A stretch of 64,000 nucleotides of DNA from an uncultured SAR86 cluster bacterium. Lineage in GTDB: Bacteria; Pseudomonadota; Gammaproteobacteria; Magnimaribacterales; D2472. Numbering within the stretch: position 1 is the first letter of the stretch; each line of letters starts with the position of its first letter. Positions 27,863-35,449 of the stretch are shown piece after piece. The stretch spans positions 400,219 through 464,218 of the forward strand of contig CACOZT010000001.1 in the NCBI GenBank assembly GCA_902631785.1. The letters run 5' to 3'. The translations under genes and the position numbers were made by a program. The notes below the pieces were generated by a model. The model did no database searches. It had not been told where the DNA came from and worked only from the letters and a program-made list of their open reading frames with translations.

Positions 27863-29965
27863 GTGGAAAATAATAAATTAGAATCTACATGTGTAGAATT
27901 TCAGTACGGAAATCAGAAAGTAAAGTTAGAAACAAATAAAGTTGCTAGACAAGCAACTGCCGCAGTAATGGTTACAATTGGCGACTTAGTAGTTTTAACT
28001 ACTGTTGTTGCAAAAAAAGAAGCAGATCCAAGCAAGGACTTCTTCCCATTAGCAGTCTTTTATCAAGAAAAGTTTTATGCGACAGGAAGAATACCTGGAG
28101 GATTTTTTAAAAGAGAGGCTCGGCCTACAGAAAGAGAAACTCTTACATCAAGACTTATAGATAGGCCAATTAGGCCAATGTTTCCTGATCATTTTACAAA
28201 TGAAATACAAATATTTTGTACTGTAATGTCTTCAGATAAAAAACAAAATCCTGACATTGCCGCAATGATTGGTGCATCTGCGGCACTCACCATTTCGGGT
28301 GTCCCATTTGATGGACCAATGGGAGCTGCTCGTGTTGGGTTTATTAATGGTGAATATGTCCTAAATCCAAGTTTTGATGAATTAGAGGATTCATATTTAG
28401 ACATGGTAGTTGCTGGTACAAATGAAGCTGTCTTAATGGTGGAATCAGAAGCAAAAGAATTAAATGAAGATTTAATGCTAGGAGCTGTCTTATTTGGACA
28501 TCAAGAAATGAAGTCTGTTATTAATGCATGTAATGAGCTGAAAGAAAAAACTGGTAACGAAACCTGGGATGTTGAAATTCCTGAAGATCAAAATAATTAT
28601 TATCAAGAGCTTGAGACAAACTATAAATCTCAAATTAGTGAAGCATTTAAAATATCTATAAAATCAGATCGAAATGAAGCTTTGAAAGAAATAAGAAATC
28701 AAATTCAAGATCAACATGAAGATCTAGATGAAATGGAAATGGGTAAATTAATGGGAGATTTTAAGAAACTAGAAAAGGATATAGTTAGAGGAAATATTTT
28801 AAATAATAAACCTAGAATTGATGGAAGGGATCTTGATACAGTTAGACCAATTTTTGTTGAAACTGAAGTATTGCCTGGAGCTCATGGCTCAGCTCTTTTT
28901 ACAAGAGGCGAAACTCAGGCAATAGTTGTTGCTACTCTTGGATCTTCAAGAGATGCTCAAAGAATTGAATCAATTGAAGGAGAGGGTACTGACAACTTTA
29001 TGCTTCACTATAATTTTCCTGCCTATAGTGTTGGGGAGATAGGAATGCCAATGGGTCCTAAAAGACGAGAAATCGGTCACGGTAACTTAGCTAAAAGGGC
29101 AATAAAAGCAGTCTTGCCCGATGTTGATGAATTTGGATATACAATGAGGGTAGTCTCAGAAATTACTGAATCTAACGGATCAAGCTCAATGGCATCAGTT
29201 TGTGGTACCTCGTTGTCACTCATGGATGCTGGAGTACCTATTTCCAGTCCTGTAGCCGGTATCGCAATGGGATTAATTAAAGAAGGAGATAATTTTGCTG
29301 TGTTAACAGACATACTTGGTGACGAAGATCATCTTGGAGATATGGACTTCAAAGTTGCTGGAACAGAATCAGGTATCACAGCTTTGCAAATGGACATAAA
29401 AATTTCAGGTATTAATGAATCTATTATGGATACTGCTCTTACAAAAGCTAAAGCAGCAAGGGATCATATTCTTGGAATTATGAATGACGCTATATCAAAG
29501 CCTAAAGAATTATCTGAAAATGCGCCCGCCATGAAATCATTCATTGTGGACAAAGATAAAATTAAAGAAATTATTGGTAAAGGCGGTGCTGTAATTAAAT
29601 CCATGCAAGAGAAAACAGGCGCAACAGTTGATGTGAATGATGATGGCGTTGTTTCAGTCTTTGGACAAAATCAATCATCTATGAAAGCATGTTTAGCAAT
29701 CATTGAGGAAATTCTTGAAGAGCCTGAATTAAATAAAGTTTATAAAGGAAAAGTTGTAAAAATTGTTGAGTTTGGTGCTTTTGTAAATATTTTACCTGGC
29801 AAAGATGGTTTGCTGCACATATCTGAAATATCTGAGGAAAGAACTGAAAATGTTGAAGATGTCCTTGAAGAGGGCCAAGAGGTAGATGTAAAGTTAATTG
29901 GTTTTGATAGAGGTAAAATGAAGCTTTCAATGAAAGCTTTGTCTGACAAAACTGAAGAATCTTAA
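27863..29965 (+). CDS. pnp: Polyribonucleotide nucleotidyltransferase (PNPase)
   Basis: 3'-5' phosphorolytic exoribonuclease of the RNA degradosome. 700 residues: two RNase PH domains (first begins near 15, second near 320 with [11 protein letters not shown] and [10 protein letters not shown]), a KH domain ([19 protein letters not shown] near 568) and an S1 domain ([20 protein letters not shown] near 630). The GTG start has ribosome site AAGGAAA before it. Full length. Confidence 0.97.
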   Translation: MENNKLESTCVEFQYGNQKVKLETNKVARQATAAVMVTIGDLVVLTTVVAKKEADPSKDFFPLAVFYQEKFYATGRIPGGFFKREARPTERETLTSRLIDRPIRPMFPDHFTNEIQIFCTVMSSDKKQNPDIAAMIGASAALTISGVPFDGPMGAARVGFINGEYVLNPSFDELEDSYLDMVVAGTNEAVLMVESEAKELNEDLMLGAVLFGHQEMKSVINACNELKEKTGNETWDVEIPEDQNNYYQELETNYKSQISEAFKISIKSDRNEALKEIRNQIQDQHEDLDEMEMGKLMGDFKKLEKDIVRGNILNNKPRIDGRDLDTVRPIFVETEVLPGAHGSALFTRGETQAIVVATLGSSRDAQRIESIEGEGTDNFMLHYNFPAYSVGEIGMPMGPKRREIGHGNLAKRAIKAVLPDVDEFGYTMRVVSEITESNGSSSMASVCGTSLSLMDAGVPISSPVAGIAMGLIKEGDNFAVLTDILGDEDHLGDMDFKVAGTESGITALQMDIKISGINESIMDTALTKAKAARDHILGIMNDAISKPKELSENAPAMKSFIVDKDKIKEIIGKGGAVIKSMQEKTGATVDVNDDGVVSVFGQNQSSMKACLAIIEEILEEPELNKVYKGKVVKIVEFGAFVNILPGKDGLLHISEISEERTENVEDVLEEGQEVDVKLIGFDRGKMKLSMKALSDKTEES

Positions 29966-30091
29966 TAATTTTTCTCTCTTATTCTATTAATTTTCAAAAG
30001 TCAAATATTGTGTCTTAATTTTTTTCACATAATTTGATTCAAATATTAATTTATGGTTCCATTACACCTGCGTACATAAATAAACCTTAAT

Positions 30092-30100
30092 AGGGGGGAG
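30092..30100 (+). promoter_or_regulatory. Very strong Shine-Dalgarno before small hydrophobic protein 1
   Basis: AGGGGGGAG lies five bases before the ATG. Most ribosome sites in this window are weak or absent, so this run of G stands out and suggests heavy translation of the 73-residue protein. Confidence 0.6.
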
Positions 30101-30105
30101 TAATT

Positions 30106-30327
30106 ATGAAAGCAATTGATACACTTAAAGGCATAGTATCTGATTTAACTTCACTTTTAATCGGTGTTGTTGGACTAGGTGTTGTTGCTGGTATTGTATT
30201 TGGAGGCAATGTAGCATTCTTTAATGATGTTCTTGATGGACTTCTTGGAGTTGTTACAGTGCTTGGTGAAAATGGATTAGTAGGGCTTTTAGTAGCTGCT
30301 ATTCTGATCGGTTTACTTAATAAGTAA
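30106..30327 (+). CDS. Small hydrophobic protein 1, unknown function (paralogue of the next gene)
   Basis: I do not recognise a family. 73 residues: a short amphipathic start, a glycine/valine-rich helix (about 14-34, LIGVVGLGVVAGIVFGG), a middle amphipathic stretch (NDVLDGLLGVVTVLG) and a second hydrophobic helix (about 58-71) ending in NK. Few charges (mostly Asp and Lys), so probably a membrane or membrane-surface protein. Aligned without gaps to the protein of the following gene, 22 of 73 positions are identical by my count, so the two are paralogues. It stands 140 bases after pnp with its own strong ribosome site and a terminator hairpin after it. A holin-like, pore or membrane-shaping role is possible but unproven. 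Confidence 0.75.
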   Translation: MKAIDTLKGIVSDLTSLLIGVVGLGVVAGIVFGGNVAFFNDVLDGLLGVVTVLGENGLVGLLVAAILIGLLNK

Positions 30328-30336
30328 GCTTACTTA
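30321..30336. repeat. Perfect 16-base palindrome at the end of small protein 1
   Basis: TAAGTAAGCTTACTTA contains the stop codon of the first small gene and lies four bases before the terminator hairpin. It may extend the secondary structure at the mRNA end. Confidence 0.5.
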
Positions 30337-30339
30337 AAA

Positions 30340-30365
30340 TAAGAAGGGCCTAACGGCCCTTCTTA
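30340..30365 (+). terminator. Strong hairpin terminator between the two small hydrophobic genes
   Basis: TAAGAAGGGCC (30340-30350), loop TAAC, GGCCCTTCTTA (30355-30365): 11 exact pairs with a G+C-rich core and a T-rich downstream side, followed by CTTT. The most stable hairpin I noticed in the window. It ends eight bases before the ATG of the second small gene. Confidence 0.75.
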
Positions 30366-30373
30366 CTTTAGCA

Positions 30374-30604
30374 ATGAAATATAAAACAATTTTTAATTCT
30401 ATAAAAGATTTTTTAGTGAGATTGACGGATGTTCTTGTTCCAGTTGTTTCTGTAGCTTTATTACTAGGAATAATATTTGGGCCTGAGGCCCCATTCGTTG
30501 GTGATGTATATAAAAATATATCTGACTTATTAAATCTTCTTGGATCTGATGGTCTTCTTGGGCTTGTAGCCATTATCATTATTCTGGCGTATCTTAGAAA
30601 GTAG
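30374..30604 (+). CDS. Small hydrophobic protein 2, unknown function (paralogue of the preceding gene)
   Basis: 76 residues. Same layout as protein 1: charged amphipathic start (KYKTIFNSIKDFLVRLTD), hydrophobic helix (about 20-36), the shared G-I-x-F-G turn, acidic middle part with D-V, then L-G-x-x-G-L-x-G-L and a final helix ending RK. The best-kept positions are the turn and the start of the second helix. It lacks any clear ribosome site and begins just after the terminator hairpin, so it may be weakly or conditionally expressed. Its stop is three bases from the minus-strand tRNA-Met. Confidence 0.65.
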   Translation: MKYKTIFNSIKDFLVRLTDVLVPVVSVALLLGIIFGPEAPFVGDVYKNISDLLNLLGSDGLLGLVAIIIILAYLRK

Positions 30605-30607
30605 AAA

Positions 30608-30684
30608 TGGTGGCTATGGGTGGAATTGAACCACCGACCCCAGCGTTATGAGTGCTGTGCTCTAACCATCTGAGCTACATAGCC
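30608..30684 (-). tRNA. tRNA-Met, elongator (anticodon CAT)
   Basis: 77 bases with encoded CCA; acceptor GGCTATG pairs with CATAGCC; anticodon loop CTCATAA; T-loop GGTTCAATTCC. The acceptor and D arm resemble E. coli elongator tRNA-Met. The innermost anticodon-stem pair is A31 against C39, a mismatch. Because CAT is also the genomic anticodon of the lysidine-modified tRNA-Ile2, that identity cannot be fully excluded. Confidence 0.88.
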
Positions 30685-30693
30685 AGTCGTTGA

Positions 30694-30721
30694 ATGATAA
30701 TCTTAAATAATAAAGAGTCAA
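30694..30721 (-). promoter_or_regulatory. Sigma-70 promoter for tRNA-Met
   Basis: Minus strand TTGACT (-35, 30721-30716), 16-base spacer, TATCAT (-10, 30699-30694); five of six consensus bases in each. RNA would start about three bases before the mature tRNA. Fits in the short gap after the ychF stop. Confidence 0.55.
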
Positions 30722-30727
30722 TTATTT

Positions 30728-31816
30728 TTATACATTAAATTTAAAGTGGACTATGTCTCCGTCTTTTACAATATATTCTTTTCCCTCAAGTCTTAATTTA
30801 CCTTTTTCTTTAGCTCCCAGTTCTCCAGAACATGCAATAAAGTCATCATAATCAATCACCTCTGCCTTTATAAATCCTCTCTCAAAATCTGTATGAATTA
30901 CTCCAGCAGCATTAGGTGCCAATGAACCATTCTTTATTGTCCAAGCTCTTATCTCATTTGGGCCAGCTGTAAAAAAAGTCTCAAGACCGAGCATTTTGTA
31001 TCCTTCAAAAATAATTTTATTTAGAACCGGCTCTTCCATATCCATTAATTCAAGATATTCTTTTTTTTCATCTTCATTAAGCATCGATATTTCCTGCTCT
31101 ATTTTTACTGATGTTGGTATCACAAAGGAACTCAATTTAGATGCCACTTCTTTTAAAATATTTAGATTAACTATTGATTCTTTTGATTCATTTATATTAG
31201 CAATGTAAAAAGTTGGCTTAGATGATAAAAGCTGAAAATTTTTAACAATTTTTAGCTCATCATCATTAAATTCTTTTAGATTAATTAATTTGCCTGCTTC
31301 AAGCTTGCTTTTTATTAATTTTAAAATTTCATAATTATTTTTATTATCTTTATCATTTGTTTTAAGTAGTTTTTCACATCTTAAAATTCTTTTTTCAACA
31401 GATTCAAGATCTGCCATTATCAATTCTAAGTTGATTACATCAACATCTCTTGCTGGATTTATTGAACCGTCTACATGCGTTATATTTTCATCATCAAAGC
31501 AACGAACAACATGAGCTAAAGCAGACATTTCTCTTATATTTGATAAGAATGAATTCCCTAATCCCTCCCCATTGGACGCACCTTTAACTAAGCCTGCTAT
31601 GTCAACCAGATCTAAAGAAGCTGGAATAATCTTTTTTGAGTTAACTATTTTATTAATTTCATTAAGTCTTTTATCTGGAAGGGGAACTTTTCCAATATTT
31701 GGATCTATCGTGCAAAAAGGAAAATTTTCTGCTGGTATTTGAGATTTTGTGAGTGCATTGAATAAAGTGGATTTACCAACATTTGGAAGTCCTATAATCC
31801 CACATTTAAATCCCAT
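30728..31816 (-). CDS. ychF: Redox-regulated ATPase/GTPase YchF (OLA1 family)
   Basis: Obg-like P-loop ATPase that binds ribosomes and takes part in stress responses. 362 residues, standard length. G1 motif GIIGLPNVGKSTLFNAL near residue 5, the G3 region DIAGLVKGASNGEGLGN, and a C-terminal TGS domain with AGVIHTDFERGFIKAEVI. The normal G4 NKxD is replaced in this family (here NINESK), giving ATP preference. Last gene of the lolB-ispE-prs-rplY-pth-ychF run. Confidence 0.96.
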   Translation of the reverse strand: MGFKCGIIGLPNVGKSTLFNALTKSQIPAENFPFCTIDPNIGKVPLPDKRLNEINKIVNSKKIIPASLDLVDIAGLVKGASNGEGLGNSFLSNIREMSALAHVVRCFDDENITHVDGSINPARDVDVINLELIMADLESVEKRILRCEKLLKTNDKDNKNNYEILKLIKSKLEAGKLINLKEFNDDELKIVKNFQLLSSKPTFYIANINESKESIVNLNILKEVASKLSSFVIPTSVKIEQEISMLNEDEKKEYLELMDMEEPVLNKIIFEGYKMLGLETFFTAGPNEIRAWTIKNGSLAPNAAGVIHTDFERGFIKAEVIDYDDFIACSGELGAKEKGKLRLEGKEYIVKDGDIVHFKFNV

Positions 31817-31818
31817 TT

Positions 31819-32385
31819 TTATTTGGTATGTAAGATTTTTTGCACATCTTGGTATTTTTTTTCAATTAATAGCTCAAACACCTCATCAAAAGCGCTATAA
31901 GCCCTGTTAATCAAAATCTTTTCCTCAGGTGAGAATTTATTCAAAACCCAATTTGTTACTTCTTCCTTAATACCTGGATGACTTATACCTATCCTAATTC
32001 TGTAGAAATCAGTTTTTCCTGTTTTTTCTATTATATCCTTTAGGCCTTTGTGACCTCCGTGACCTCCACCTTCTTTCAGCCTAACCGAACCAAGATCTAG
32101 ATCTAAATCATCATGAATAACAATACAGTCATGAATTTTTAAGTTAGTTGACTTTAATATCTTTGAAATTGTCTTTCCAGAATCATTCATATAATTTGTA
32201 GGGATTGCCCACAAAACTTTATTATCATGAGACTCTCCAACCAATGCTTCAAGTTTTAATTTTTCATCAAATTCTTTAAAGAATTTTTTAGAGATATCAA
32301 ACATAAAATCCTTTCCAATATTATGACGAGAATTATGATATTTTGGACCAGGATTACCTAACCCAATAACACAAAGGTTATACAT
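31819..32385 (-). CDS. pth: Peptidyl-tRNA hydrolase
   Basis: Releases tRNA from peptidyl-tRNAs that drop off the ribosome. From MYNLCVIGLGNPGPKYHNSR it is 188 residues, the family length. I reject a longer reading that extends into rplY. Catalytic His lies in NSRHNIG, with Asn/Asp partners in TNYMNDSG and IHDDLDLDLG, and GGHGGHKGLKDI near 115. Four bases after rplY, three before ychF. Confidence 0.96.
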   Translation of the reverse strand: MYNLCVIGLGNPGPKYHNSRHNIGKDFMFDISKKFFKEFDEKLKLEALVGESHDNKVLWAIPTNYMNDSGKTISKILKSTNLKIHDCIVIHDDLDLDLGSVRLKEGGGHGGHKGLKDIIEKTGKTDFYRIRIGISHPGIKEEVTNWVLNKFSPEEKILINRAYSAFDEVFELLIEKKYQDVQKILHTK

Positions 32386-32389
32386 TTGA

Positions 32390-33106
32390 TTATGACTCTT
32401 CTGAGTTTTCTTCTGAGCTTGAATCATCTGATGAATCAGATTCTTCGCTGCCGCTATCAGAAACTTCTTCACCCTCTGCAACTTCACCTTCTTCAAGTTC
32501 CTCTTCAAGAATTGGATCTTCTTCAACTGCTTTAGGCGCATTAACTGAAACAACCATTTGATCAGTCTCCTCAGTTAGTCCTGGAATTTCAGATCCCTCT
32601 GGTAAAGATATTTCAGTTAGACGTATTGAATCACCTAAATTGAGGCTTTCAATATCAACATCAATAGATTCAGGAATATTGCCAGCAAGACACATTATTT
32701 CAATTTCTCTAATGGTTTTGGCTACAACTCCACCATCAACCTTAACTCCGACACATTCCTCTTCATTCACAAAGTTAACAGGTATTACAACTTTAAGCTT
32801 AGTCTTGCTTGAAACTCTTTGAAAATCTGCATGAAGAAATTTACCCTTTGCAGGATCTCTTTGAAGTTCTTTTAAAACAACTTTTTCTTCATTACCCTCA
32901 GTCTTAATTAAAAGTACTTGAGTATAAAAAAGCTCATTTTCAGAAGCTTTAGTTAATTCATTTAATTTAAGTTTTATATTTAATGTTTCCTTTTCATCGC
33001 CATATACTATCGCGGGAACCATTCCATCGACGTTTCTAATTTCACGAGCTTTATTTGTTCCCGTTCTCTCTCTAAGGTCAGCATTTAATGTAATTTGATC
33101 CGTCAT
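32390..33106 (-). CDS. rplY: 50S ribosomal protein L25/general stress protein Ctc
   Basis: Binds 5S rRNA. 238 residues, the long Ctc/TL5 form: an L25 domain (about 1-95, with GTNKAREIRNVDGMVPAIVYG and FLHADFQRVS), a beta-rich C-domain (to about 190) and a very acidic Glu/Ser tail (about 45 residues) that is longer than usual. Place between prs and pth is the usual proteobacterial one. Confidence 0.95.
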   Translation of the reverse strand: MTDQITLNADLRERTGTNKAREIRNVDGMVPAIVYGDEKETLNIKLKLNELTKASENELFYTQVLLIKTEGNEEKVVLKELQRDPAKGKFLHADFQRVSSKTKLKVVIPVNFVNEEECVGVKVDGGVVAKTIREIEIMCLAGNIPESIDVDIESLNLGDSIRLTEISLPEGSEIPGLTEETDQMVVSVNAPKAVEEDPILEEELEEGEVAEGEEVSDSGSEESDSSDDSSSEENSEES

Positions 33107-33114
33107 AATTTCCT

Positions 33115-34074
33115 CTATAAAAACATTTCACTCAAAGACTCTTCATTACTGAGACGTGTTATACACTCAGCAATTATATTAGCAATTGAAATGACGCGTA
33201 TTTTACTGCATTTTTTAGCTTCTTTGTTCAATGGAATTGAATTTGTAACAATTAATTCATCAATATCAGACTTATTTAATCTCTCTATGGCAGGACCAGA
33301 TAGTACTGGATGTGTAATATAAGCTTTTACGGCTTTTGCACCCTTATTCTTTAATGCTTTTGCTGCATTACAGAGTGTGCCTGCAGTATCAATAATATCA
33401 TCTGGAACAATACAAACTTTTCCCTCAACCTCACCAATAATATTCATAACCTCTGATTCATTTGCTACAGCTCTTCTTTTATCGATGATTGCTAAATCTG
33501 TATCATCTAATAATTTTGCTAGTGCTCTAGATCGAACGACTCCACCAACATCTGGAGATACGACTACTACTTCATTCCTATCATTATTATCTTTTATGTC
33601 ATCAACCATAAATTTTGTTGCGTAAACATTATCAGCAGGCATATCAAAAAAACCTTGTATTGTTTCTGAATGAAGGTCGATAGTTAAAACTCTATCTATA
33701 CCAACAGATGCAAACATATCGGCAACAACTTTTGCACTTATAGGAACTCTTGCAGACCTAACTCTTCTATCTTGTCTAGCATAACCATAGTATGGAACAA
33801 CCGCTGTAATCCTTGAGGCTGATGATCTCTTTAATGCGTCTGCAATCAACATTATTTCCATTACATTTTTGTTCGTTGGTGAGCATGTTGATTGAATTAT
33901 AAAGGTATCATGGCCTCTAACATTTTCTTCTATCTCAACTTTCAGTTCCCCATCAGAAAAATAACCAACATCTGCTTTTGAAATTTTGATTCCAAGTAAT
34001 CTCGAAACTTCTGTTGCAAACTCTGGATTAGCAGTCCCTGTAAAAATATCAAGGCCTCTATTTTTATTATTCAT
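33115..34074 (-). CDS. prs: Ribose-phosphate pyrophosphokinase
   Basis: Makes PRPP for purine, pyrimidine, His and Trp synthesis. I start it at ATG 34074 because GAGGAG sits seven bases upstream; an upstream in-frame TTG lies inside that ribosome site. 319 residues. Motifs: [18 protein letters not shown], catalytic [20 protein letters not shown] near 100, [12 protein letters not shown], and PRPP loop [18 protein letters not shown] [14 protein letters not shown] near 218. Confidence 0.96.
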   Translation of the reverse strand: MNNKNRGLDIFTGTANPEFATEVSRLLGIKISKADVGYFSDGELKVEIEENVRGHDTFIIQSTCSPTNKNVMEIMLIADALKRSSASRITAVVPYYGYARQDRRVRSARVPISAKVVADMFASVGIDRVLTIDLHSETIQGFFDMPADNVYATKFMVDDIKDNNDRNEVVVVSPDVGGVVRSRALAKLLDDTDLAIIDKRRAVANESEVMNIIGEVEGKVCIVPDDIIDTAGTLCNAAKALKNKGAKAVKAYITHPVLSGPAIERLNKSDIDELIVTNSIPLNKEAKKCSKIRVISIANIIAECITRLSNEESLSEMFL

Positions 34075-34101
34075 ATATCTCCTCAAATATATTATAGAAC
34101 A

Positions 34102-34176
34102 TGGCTGGGGTGGTAGGATTCGAACCTACGCATGACGGGATCAAAACCCGTTGCCTTACCGCTTGGCGACACCCCA
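34102..34176 (-). tRNA. tRNA-Gln (anticodon TTG)
   Basis: 75 bases with encoded CCA. Begins TGGGGTGTCGCCAAGCGG, U1-A72 acceptor end and G73 as in E. coli tRNA-Gln; anticodon loop TTTTGAT gives TTG; T-loop GGTTCGAATCC. Embedded in the operon, three bases after the ispE stop and 27 bases before prs, so it is probably processed from the ispE-prs transcript. Confidence 0.95.
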
Positions 34177-34179
34177 ATG

Positions 34180-34995
34180 TTAGTTGATACTGCATATCGG
34201 CGAATATTGTAATGGTTTACAGAAAAAGAGTCTCCAATTACTGGGTATTTTTTTAATAATCTTATCAATTTCACTATCATCTTCATAGTAAAAAAATAAG
34301 GATGAACCACTACCGCTCAAATTAATTTTGTTTTCAAAGCCATTGGTGAAAATAAATTCCTTAATACTTGGATTATGATTCAAATAAACACTCCAAAAAC
34401 TATTTTGGTTATCTAAAATACTTTTTTTATTATTTTTGGATTTTTCAAAAAGGTTAAACATTTTTTTTGTTGAAGAGTGAATATTTGGAGTAACAACTAA
34501 GATGTTTTTTGTTATCATGTCAGTCTCCTTTAGTCTGTCTCCTGTTCCTTCTCCAATAGCATTTTTGCCAAATACAAAAAATGGCACATCTGCTCCAATG
34601 GATGAAGCAATTTCCATTAAATTTTCCTTATTTAAATTTAAGCTCCAAAGTTTATTTAAAGCAATTAATGTTGAAGCAGCATTTGAGCTTGCTCCTCCAA
34701 GACCAGACCCAAGAGGAATATTTTTTTTTACTTCAATTTCAATACCATCATTGCTATTTCTGTAATCCAGTAGTTTTTTTGCAGCATTGTAAATAGTGTT
34801 ATCTTCATCATTAAGATAAATTTCTGTAGATTTAATTCTAATTTTCCCTTTTATGTCTGATTTAAATTTAAGATGGTCATATATATCAACAAGTTGGAAA
34901 TGTGTCTTTAAATTGTGGTAACCATCATCTCTTTTATCAAGAATTGAAAGACTTAAGTTGATTTTTGCAGGTGATCTTATGACTATTTCATTCAT
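34180..34995 (-). CDS. ispE: 4-diphosphocytidyl-2-C-methyl-D-erythritol kinase
   Basis: Phosphorylates CDP-methylerythritol in the MEP isoprenoid pathway. 271 residues, GHMP kinase fold. N-terminus IRSPAKINLSLSILDKRDDG, ATP loop PLGSGLGGASSNAAS near residue 90, C-terminal motif NLSGSGSSLFF near 235. Overlaps lolB by eight bases. The order lolB-ispE-prs is standard in gammaproteobacteria. Confidence 0.95.
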   Translation of the reverse strand: MNEIVIRSPAKINLSLSILDKRDDGYHNLKTHFQLVDIYDHLKFKSDIKGKIRIKSTEIYLNDEDNTIYNAAKKLLDYRNSNDGIEIEVKKNIPLGSGLGGASSNAASTLIALNKLWSLNLNKENLMEIASSIGADVPFFVFGKNAIGEGTGDRLKETDMITKNILVVTPNIHSSTKKMFNLFEKSKNNKKSILDNQNSFWSVYLNHNPSIKEFIFTNGFENKINLSGSGSSLFFYYEDDSEIDKIIKKIPSNWRLFFCKPLQYSPICSIN

Positions 34996-35449
34996 TTTTA
35001 ATTAAAAAGCCTTCGTAAAAAGAATCCTTATATTCTAAATAAAAATTCATTCTTTTATCTTGATAAAAACACTTCAGGTCAAAATCTGGATTATCCTCAG
35101 ATTTTTTATAAGTATAACTCTCATTTAAAATACAATTGTTTAGCAATTCTTCAATATTATTAGGTATTTCAGAATTAATTTTATAACTTCCTTCTTTTGT
35201 AATGTATTTCATTGCATTTGTTGAGTTATCATATTTAATTTGAACAAAATTTCCATATAATGGCCTGTAAATCTGTATAATGATGTTGTTTTTATTGCTA
35301 TTTAACAAAATGTTAAATGAATATTTCTCAGATTCTGAAGAATTGAAGAGCACTTTCCCTTTATATGTAACTGAATTGCTATAATTATCAACACCAACAC
35401 AAGATATTAATAAAAAAACAAAAAAACTATAAGAGATTTTTTTAACCAT
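34988..35449 (-). CDS. lolB: Outer-membrane lipoprotein receptor LolB
   Basis: Takes lipoproteins from LolA and inserts them in the outer membrane. From MVKKISYSFFVFLLISC it has a clean lipoprotein signal with the lipidated Cys at 17; total 153 residues, shorter than the 207 of E. coli. Sequence similarity is weak, so the call rests on the signal peptide, length and position opposite hemA and before ispE. This start overlaps the hemA start codon by two bases; longer starts (35470 or 35473) would run into hemA and spoil the signal peptide. Confidence 0.78.
   Translation of the reverse strand: MVKKISYSFFVFLLISCVGVDNYSNSVTYKGKVLFNSSESEKYSFNILLNSNKNNIIIQIYRPLYGNFVQIKYDNSTNAMKYITKEGSYKINSEIPNNIEELLNNCILNESYTYKKSEDNPDFDLKCFYQDKRMNFYLEYKDSFYEGFLIKNE

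Noticed and set aside
29920..29942. Inverted repeat AAGCTTTCA/TGAAAGCTT near the end of pnp
   Set aside because: Loop of one base and inside conserved codons (MKLSMKALS); no T run follows, so coincidence of repeated codons is likely.
32386..32553. N-terminal extension of pth into rplY
   Set aside because: The extra 56 residues are out-of-frame rplY tail; the family start MYNLCVIGLGNPG is exact.
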